Of a stretch of 8,489 nucleotides of DNA, positions 1 to 4,772 are shown piece after piece (positions within the stretch are counted from its first letter, which is position 1; every line of letters starts with the position of its first letter). The notes under the pieces are model-generated. The model made no database searches, was not told the origin of the DNA, and worked only from the letters and a program-made list of their open reading frames with translations. The DNA is from Frankiaceae bacterium. GTDB lineage: Bacteria; Actinomycetota; Actinomycetes; Mycobacteriales; SCTD01. Location: contig JAJAYV010000092.1 in NCBI GenBank assembly GCA_026786045.1, positions 1-8,489 on the forward strand, in the 5' to 3' direction. A program made the position numbers and the translations under genes.

Positions 1-1179
1 CGGCAGGAGCTCGGTGCGGCCGCGGCCAAGCAGTCCGATCAGCTCGCCTACTTCCCGATCTGGGGCTACGCGCACCCGACGGCGGTGGAGCTGGCCGAGC
101 AGCTGGCCGAGCGCGCGCCGGGCGACCTGAACCGGGTGTTCTTCACCACCGGCGGCAGCGAGGCCGTCGAGACTGCGTACAAGCTCGCCCGGCAGTACTT
201 CAAGCTCGTCGGCCAACCGGGCCGCTACAAGGTCATCAGCCGCCAATGGGCCTACCACGGGGTCACCATGGGGGCCCTGTCGCTGACCGGCGTCCCGGCG
301 ATGAAGGCGCCGTTCGAGCCGATGGTGCCCGGCGCGGTGAAGGTGCCGAACGCGCACCTGTTCCGCGCCGTCGAGCATGCCGACGACGCCGAGGCGCACG
401 GGCTGTGGGCCGCCGACCAGGTCGAGCGGGCGATCCTCATGGAGGGTCCGGACAGCGTCGCGGCGGTGTTCGTCGAGCCGGTGCAGAACGCCGGCGGCTC
501 GATCCCGCCGCCGCCCGGCTACTTCACCCGGCTGCGCGAGATCTGCGACCGGCACGGCGTCCTGCTCGTCTCCGACGAGGTCATCTGCGCCTTCGGCCGG
601 CTCGGGGAGTGGTTCGGCGCCCAGCGGTACGGCTACCAGCCCGACATGATCACCTTCGCGAAGGGCGCGACCAGCGGCTACGCGCCGCTCGGTGGCGTGC
701 TCATCAGCGACCGGCTGGCCGAGCCGTTCACCGAGGGGCGCACCTCCTTCAGCCACGGCGTCACCTTCGGCGGCCACCCGGTGTCCTGCGCCGTCGCGCT
801 GGCCAACCTCGAGGTCTTCGAGCGCGAGGACCTGCTGGCCCACGTCCGCGAGAACGAGCCGGCGCTGCAGGCGACCCTGGAGCGGCTGCGGGACCTGCCG
901 ATGGTCGGCGACGTGCGCGGTGCGGGCTACTTCTGGGCCGTCGAGCTGGTCAAGGACAAGGAGAGCCTGCTCCGGTTCGACGCCGCCGAGCGGGAGCAGC
1001 TGCTGCGCGGCTTCCTCGCCCCGCGGCTGTTCGAGGCGGGGCTCATCTGCCGGCCCGACGACCGGGGCGACTCGATCATCCAGCTGGCACCGACGCTGAT
1101 CAGCGGCCAGCAGGAGTTCGACGAGATCGAGCGCATCCTGCGCGCAGTGCTCACCGAGGCCGAGTCGGTGCTGCCGTGA
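1..1179 (+). CDS. Class III (omega) aminotransferase, PLP-dependent; 5' end missing
   Basis: The reading frame is open from base 1, so the gene begins before the window; the GTG at 85 lies inside conserved sequence and is not the start. The visible 392 residues lack roughly the first 60-75 of a usual 450-460. Numbering from base 1, the class III fold signatures are all present: the phosphate-binding GGS (51-53), the Tyr85-His86 pair that stacks on PLP, Asp192 in SDEV that binds the pyridine nitrogen, Lys221 in FAKGATSGYAPLGG that forms the Schiff base, and Thr255 in FSHGVTFGGHP. These enzymes move an amino group from an omega-amino acid or amine to pyruvate or 2-oxoglutarate in the cytoplasm. 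The mmsA remnant and FAD oxidoreductase downstream suggest use on beta-alanine, polyamine or similar amines, but the substrate cannot be read from the sequence. The stop overlaps the next start (GTGA), implying one transcript. The family is certain, the substrate is not. Confidence 0.95.
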   Translation, partial: RQELGAAAAKQSDQLAYFPIWGYAHPTAVELAEQLAERAPGDLNRVFFTTGGSEAVETAYKLARQYFKLVGQPGRYKVISRQWAYHGVTMGALSLTGVPAMKAPFEPMVPGAVKVPNAHLFRAVEHADDAEAHGLWAADQVERAILMEGPDSVAAVFVEPVQNAGGSIPPPPGYFTRLREICDRHGVLLVSDEVICAFGRLGEWFGAQRYGYQPDMITFAKGATSGYAPLGGVLISDRLAEPFTEGRTSFSHGVTFGGHPVSCAVALANLEVFEREDLLAHVRENEPALQATLERLRDLPMVGDVRGAGYFWAVELVKDKESLLRFDAAEREQLLRGFLAPRLFEAGLICRPDDRGDSIIQLAPTLISGQQEFDEIERILRAVLTEAESVLP

Positions 1180-1660
1180 GCAACCTGCCTCTGCTCCGGT
1201 CCTGGGTCGACGGCGCATCGGCAGGCAGCACGCGGGCCTTCCCTGGCTGGCGGCACGCGTCGCTGACATCAGCCCCTTCAACTTCCCGGCGATGGTGCCG
1301 TGCTGGTTCTTCCCGCTCGCCGTCGCCGCCGGCAACACCGTCGTCCTCAAGCCGAGCGAGAAGGACCCGAGCGCTGCGAACTGGCTGGCCGCGCTCTGGC
1401 AGGAGGCCGGGCTGCCGGACGGCGTCTTCAACGTCCTGCACGGTGACAAGGTCGCCGTCGACGGGCTGCTGGAGCACCCGGACGTCGCCACGGTCTCCTT
1501 CGTCGGCAGCACCCCGATCGCGCGCTACGTCTACGAGCGCGGGACGGCGCACGGCAAGCGGGTGCAGGCCCTCGGCGGCGCGAAGAACCACATGGTGGTC
1601 CTGCCGGACGCCGACCTCGACCTGGCCGCCGACGCCGCCGTCAACGCCGGCTTCGGCTCG
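1176..1660 (+). pseudogene. mmsA: Wrecked mmsA-type (methyl)malonate-semialdehyde dehydrogenase
   Basis: MmsA enzymes (about 500 residues) oxidise malonate or methylmalonate semialdehyde to acetyl- or propionyl-CoA with NAD and CoA. Only about a third remains. A GTG at 1176, overlapping the aminotransferase stop, opens with a recognisable N-terminus (LLRSWVDG), then jumps to FPGWRHASLT, which normally lies some 40 residues further on. At about 1260-1268 the homology moves from the frame of 1176 to the frame of 1268, resuming at ISPFNFPAMVP, with roughly 100 residues lost. From there to 1660 the match is excellent: VLKPSEKDPSA, GLPDGVFNVLHGDK, VSFVGSTPIARY, KRVQALGGAKNHMVVLPDAD. It ends at GFGS, just before the AGERC segment with the catalytic cysteine, and the C-terminal half is absent. 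The product cannot be an active dehydrogenase. Residue similarity is from memory of the family. An assembly collapse is the main alternative to real decay. Confidence 0.88.
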
Positions 1661-3025
1661 ATGAGCCGTGTCGCGCTGGCCGACGCGGAGCCGGCGGTCT
1701 TCTGGCTGGACAACCCGCACCGACCCGAGCCCCGCCCGCCGCTGACCGGGCCGACCGGCGCGGACCTGCTCGTCGTGGGCGGCGGCTACTCCGGGCTCTG
1801 GACCGCGGTGCTCGCCAAGCGCCGCGACCCGGGCCGGGACGTGCTACTCGTCGAGGGCGAGCGCATCGGCTGGGCGGCGAGCGGCCGCAACGGCGGCTTC
1901 TGCTCCTCGAGCCTCACGCACGGCTACGAGAACGGGCTGCAGCGCTGGCCGTCCGAGATCGACCAGCTCGAGCGGCTCGGCACCGAGAACCTCGCCGCCC
2001 TCGAGCGCGACGTCACCGAGCTGGGCATCGACTGCGACTTCCGTCGAGCGCCGTCGCTGAGCGTGGCCACCGAGCCGTACCAGGTGGAGCAGCTGCGCGA
2101 AGCGAAGGGCGAGCTGCTCGACCGGGAGCAGGTGCGTGCGCGGCTGGACTCGCCGACCTACCTCGCCGGGCTGGAGACGACGGGCGACCTCGCGCTCGTC
2201 GACCCGGCCCGGCTGGCGTGGGGGCTGGCGCGGTCGGCGCAGGAGCTCGGCGTGCGGGTGCACGAGGGCACCTGGGTGCGTGGGCTGCGGCGGGAGGACG
2301 GCCGACTGCGCGTGGCGACGTCCGGCGGTGATGTCGTGGCGGGTCAGGTCGCGCTCGGCACCAATGCCTTCCCGAGCCTGCTGCGGCGGACCCGGCTGCA
2401 CACCGTTCCGGTCTACGACCACGTCCTCGTGACCGAGCCGCTCAGCGCCGAGCAGCGGGCCTCGATCGGCTGGCAGGGCGGCGAGGGCGTCGATGACGTC
2501 GCCAACCAGTTCCACTACTACCGGATGACCGCGGACGGCCGGGTCCTGTGGGGCGGCTACGACGCGGTCTACCACTACGGCCGTCGCGTCGACCCGCGGT
2601 ACGACCAGCGGCCGGCCACGTCCGCGCTGCTCAGCGAGCAGTTCTTCGCGACGTTCCCCCAGCTCGAGGGGCTGCGGTTCACCCACCGCTGGGGCGGCGC
2701 CATCGACACCTGCACCCGCTTCTGCGCCTTCTACGGCACGGCGCACAGGGGGGACGTCGCCTACGCCCTGGGCTACACCGGGCTGGGCGTCGGGGCGACG
2801 CGCTTCGCAGCAGAGGTGGTGCTCGACCTGCTGGTGGGTGAGCCGACCGAGCGGACCCGGCTGGAGATGGTTCGGAACAGGCCCCTGCCCTTCCCGCCGG
2901 AGCCGTTCGCCTACGCGGGCATCCAGCTCACCCGCCGGGCGCTGCAGAAGGCCGACCGGCAACAAGGGCGCCGCGGTCCGTGGCTGCGCGCGCTCGACCG
3001 CGTCGGACTCGGCTTCGACTCCTGA
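1661..3025 (+). CDS. FAD-dependent amine/amino-acid oxidoreductase (DAO family, PuuB/OrdL-like)
   Basis: The 454-residue protein has the normal length and order for the family that oxidises amines such as gamma-glutamylputrescine, or secondary amines, to an aldehyde or imine with FAD. An N-terminal Rossmann motif GGGYSG (40-45) is followed by an acidic residue at the end of the second strand (LLVEGE), then GWAASGRNGGFC (to Cys81), the usual FAD contact region. The C-terminal GYTGLG (371-376) is the second FAD-binding signature. There is no signal peptide or membrane segment, so it is probably cytoplasmic. The ATG at 1661 is chosen because family-like sequence (ALADAEPAVFWLDNP) begins there. 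No Shine-Dalgarno sequence lies in front of it; instead the ATG overlaps a TGA at 1662-1664 that closes the frame from 1176. In its own frame the ORF runs upstream without a stop through the mmsA block, so a fused product is also possible. The substrate is unknown; amine catabolism is inferred from the neighbours. Confidence 0.92.
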   Translation: MSRVALADAEPAVFWLDNPHRPEPRPPLTGPTGADLLVVGGGYSGLWTAVLAKRRDPGRDVLLVEGERIGWAASGRNGGFCSSSLTHGYENGLQRWPSEIDQLERLGTENLAALERDVTELGIDCDFRRAPSLSVATEPYQVEQLREAKGELLDREQVRARLDSPTYLAGLETTGDLALVDPARLAWGLARSAQELGVRVHEGTWVRGLRREDGRLRVATSGGDVVAGQVALGTNAFPSLLRRTRLHTVPVYDHVLVTEPLSAEQRASIGWQGGEGVDDVANQFHYYRMTADGRVLWGGYDAVYHYGRRVDPRYDQRPATSALLSEQFFATFPQLEGLRFTHRWGGAIDTCTRFCAFYGTAHRGDVAYALGYTGLGVGATRFAAEVVLDLLVGEPTERTRLEMVRNRPLPFPPEPFAYAGIQLTRRALQKADRQQGRRGPWLRALDRVGLGFDS

Positions 3026-3026
3026 G

Positions 3027-4664
3027 TCATGCCTGGTGTACGAGCCTGCCCTGCAGGTAGGTCCGCAGCACGCGGGTGCGACCGATGTCCTCAGCAGGCC
3101 CGGCGAAGGGGTCCCGGTCGTGCACGGCGAGGTCGGCGTCCTTGCCGACCTCGAGGCTGCCCGTGCGGTGCTCGAGCGAGTTCACCCGGGCGCTGCCGAG
3201 CGTGTACGCGGTGAGCGCCGTTCCCAGGGCCAGCCGCTGGTGCGGCAGGAACGGCTGCGACGACCCTTCGGCGTCCGGCGGTGTCCTGTTGACCGCCACG
3301 TGGATCCCCGCCCACGGGTCGGCGCTGCTCACCGCCCAGTCGCTGCCCGCCGCCAGCGGTGCGCGGGCCGCGTACAGGTCGGCGAACGGGTACTGCCGCT
3401 CGGCCAGCCCCTCGCCGAGGAAGGGAATCGTGAGCTCGTCCATCTGCGGCTCGTGCACCGCCCACAGCGGCTGGATCGTGGCGGTCGCACCGAGCTGCGC
3501 GAAGCGGGGCACGTCGTCGGGGTGCACGACCTGCAGGTGGGCCAGGTGGTGCCGTGCGTCGCGCGAGCCGTTCGCCCGCCGTGCCGCCTCGAGCGCGTCG
3601 AGCGCCTCGCGCACCGCGCGGTCGCCGAGGGTGTGCAGGTGCACCTGGAAGCCGTCGGCGTCCAGCGCGGTGACCGCCCGGAGCAGCAGCTCGGGGTCGA
3701 CGAAGGACAGCCCCGCGGAGCCGGTGGAGCAGCCGCAGGGGTCGCGGTAGGGCTGGGTCATCGCGGCGGTGAAGTTCTCGGCGATGCCGTCCTGCATGAT
3801 CTTCACCGTCGTGGGCCGGAAGCGGCCGGCCGCCGGAGCGCTGGCGCGGCGCTCGCGCAGGTCCGGTAGCTGCTCGAGGCCGCGCTCCCGGTCCCACCAG
3901 AGGTCACCCACGACCCGCACCAGCAGCTCACCGGCGGCGTCGGCGGCCAGGTAGGTCGCCAGGTTGTCCGGCCGACCGAGGTACGGGCCGACGATCGCGT
4001 CCTGCCAGGCGGTGATGCCCAGCGACAGCAGGTGCGTCTGCGCGGCGAGCAGGGCCGCCCGTCCGTCCGCGGCCGTGGCCGCAGGCAGCAGCCGGCCGAC
4101 GAGGGTCGCAGCTCCCTCGTGCAGCAGTCCGGTCGGCTCGCCGTCGGCGTCTCGCTCGATCCGCCCGGCCGGCGGGGCGGCGCGGGCGCTGTCGATCCCG
4201 GCGAGGCGCAGCGCGGCGCCGTTGACCCAGGCGCCGTGGCCGTCGCGGTTGGTGAGGAACACCGGGCGGTCGGGCACCACCGCATCCAGCGCGTGCCGGT
4301 GCGGCCGGCCCCCGGGGAAGGACTCCATCGACCAGCCGCCGCCCGTGACCCAGCTGCGCTCAGGGTGCGCGCTCGCGTACTTCTGGACGCGCCCCACGAG
4401 CTCGACGACATCGGTGCTGCCCTGCAGGTCGCACTGCAGCAGCAGAGCGCCGGCGAAGACCGGGTGGACGTGCGCGTCCTGGAAGCCCGCCGTGACCAGG
4501 CCGCCGGAGAGGTCGACGACCTCGGTGCCGGGGCCGATCAGCTCTCGCACCTGCTCGTCCGGGCCGACCGCGCTGATCCGACCGTCGGTCACCGCCACGC
4601 CGGCGCGCACGTCAGCACCGTGCAGGAAGGCGCTGCCGCCGAGGAAGACCGTGTCCGCTCGCAC
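3027..4664 (-). CDS. Amidohydrolase family 3, YtcJ-like metal-dependent hydrolase
   Basis: This 545-residue protein matches the amidohydrolase family 3 (COG1574, YtcJ-like) in length and motif order. It has the metal-binding DAHVHP (63-68) at the first barrel strand, GHGAWVNGAALRLAGI (from 142), VKIMQDGIAEN around Lys288, VHLHTLGDRA with His344, HHLAHLQ with His376, the catalytic-type Asp442 in AAGSDW, and the C-terminal beta-sandwich strand TGSLEVGKDADLAV. Such enzymes hydrolyse C-N bonds of amides or cyclic amides, or N-formyl groups, but most members, including YtcJ, have no proven substrate. It has no signal peptide. The GTG start at 4664 gives the normal N-terminus (TVFLGGSAF); no Shine-Dalgarno sequence precedes it, and a TAGCCT hexamer six bases upstream suggests leaderless transcription. 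Its stop is one base from the stop of the FAD oxidoreductase on the other strand. A link to the amine cluster is possible but unproven, since it is transcribed on its own. Confidence 0.93.
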   Translation of the reverse strand: MRADTVFLGGSAFLHGADVRAGVAVTDGRISAVGPDEQVRELIGPGTEVVDLSGGLVTAGFQDAHVHPVFAGALLLQCDLQGSTDVVELVGRVQKYASAHPERSWVTGGGWSMESFPGGRPHRHALDAVVPDRPVFLTNRDGHGAWVNGAALRLAGIDSARAAPPAGRIERDADGEPTGLLHEGAATLVGRLLPAATAADGRAALLAAQTHLLSLGITAWQDAIVGPYLGRPDNLATYLAADAAGELLVRVVGDLWWDRERGLEQLPDLRERRASAPAAGRFRPTTVKIMQDGIAENFTAAMTQPYRDPCGCSTGSAGLSFVDPELLLRAVTALDADGFQVHLHTLGDRAVREALDALEAARRANGSRDARHHLAHLQVVHPDDVPRFAQLGATATIQPLWAVHEPQMDELTIPFLGEGLAERQYPFADLYAARAPLAAGSDWAVSSADPWAGIHVAVNRTPPDAEGSSQPFLPHQRLALGTALTAYTLGSARVNSLEHRTGSLEVGKDADLAVHDRDPFAGPAEDIGRTRVLRTYLQGRLVHQA

Positions 4665-4670
4665 GGCAGC

Positions 4671-4676
4671 AGGCTA
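4671..4676 (-). promoter_or_regulatory. Possible -10 box for a leaderless amidohydrolase transcript
   Basis: On the minus strand TAGCCT fits the actinobacterial -10 pattern TANNNT. Six bases separate it from the GTG start at 4664, the spacing expected when transcription begins at the start codon itself. The absence of any AGGAG-like sequence before the GTG supports a leaderless message. I see no convincing -35 element. Six-base patterns arise by chance, so this is only a suggestion. Confidence 0.35.
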
Positions 4677-4722
4677 GGCCGTCCAGATGATGCAGCCCTG
4701 CCGCGTCGCGTCGAGCTGACGG

Positions 4723-4737
4723 CAGGACCTCCGCCCC
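4723..4737 (+). promoter_or_regulatory. Degenerate DosR-like palindrome upstream of the ATPase gene
   Basis: The stretch cAGGACctccGCCCC matches 8 of the 10 arm bases of the DosR core GGGAC-N4-GTCCC; the flanks and the AT-rich centre of the full 20-base consensus are not conserved. It ends about 35 bases before the ATPase start and abuts a possible -35 element, where activator boxes often lie. It was examined because the mycobacterial counterparts of the two downstream genes are DosR-regulated. In DNA this rich in G and C a match of this quality can be chance. Confidence 0.2.
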
Positions 4738-4766
4738 TGTCGCCCGCCGCGCGCCGGGGCCAGGAT
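4737..4766 (+). promoter_or_regulatory. Possible promoter or ribosome binding site for the ATPase gene
   Basis: CTGTCG (4737-4742, like -35 TTGNCN), 18 bases, then CAGGAT (4761-4766, like -10 TANNNT), then six bases to the GTG at 4773. This would fit a leaderless transcript. The same AGGA (4762-4765) sits seven bases before the GTG and could instead be a weak Shine-Dalgarno sequence, in which case the promoter is elsewhere. The sequence does not decide between the two readings. Confidence 0.3.
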
Positions 4767-4772
4767 GGACGC

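Larger units (their letters stand above)
4665..4772. promoter_or_regulatory. Divergent intergenic region with promoters for both directions
   Basis: These 108 bases lie between the GTG of the minus-strand amidohydrolase and the GTG of the plus-strand ATPase and contain no plausible gene. They are the only non-coding stretch of this size in the window, so promoters for both transcription units should be here. An ORF in the ATPase frame runs back through it to 4032, but that part reads as a low-complexity Arg/Gly/Ala shadow of the amidohydrolase, and ATPase-family homology begins just after 4773. Confidence 0.7.

Noticed and set aside
85..87. GTG at 85 as the aminotransferase start
   Set aside because: The frame is open back to base 1 and those 28 codons already look like conserved aminotransferase sequence (YFPIWGYAHPTAVELA), so the gene starts before the window.
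246..1175. Plus-strand frame open from 246 through to 1664, read as a long gene
   Set aside because: Up to 1175 it is an Arg/Ala-rich shadow of the aminotransferase. Only the portion from the GTG at 1176 begins with mmsA-like residues, and that is described as the pseudogene.
1200..1700. Insertion sequence or transposase scar as cause of the mmsA damage
   Set aside because: No terminal inverted repeats, target duplication or transposase fragment is visible; the sequence is lost, not interrupted by foreign DNA.
1844..2965. 373-residue minus-strand ORF opposite the FAD oxidoreductase
   Set aside because: No recognisable motif, and the plus strand encodes a complete DAO-family protein across the same interval.
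4032..4772. Upstream extension of the ATPase frame back to 4032
   Set aside because: This part overlaps the amidohydrolase on the other strand and reads as low-complexity Arg/Gly/Ala. Family homology begins after the GTG at 4773.
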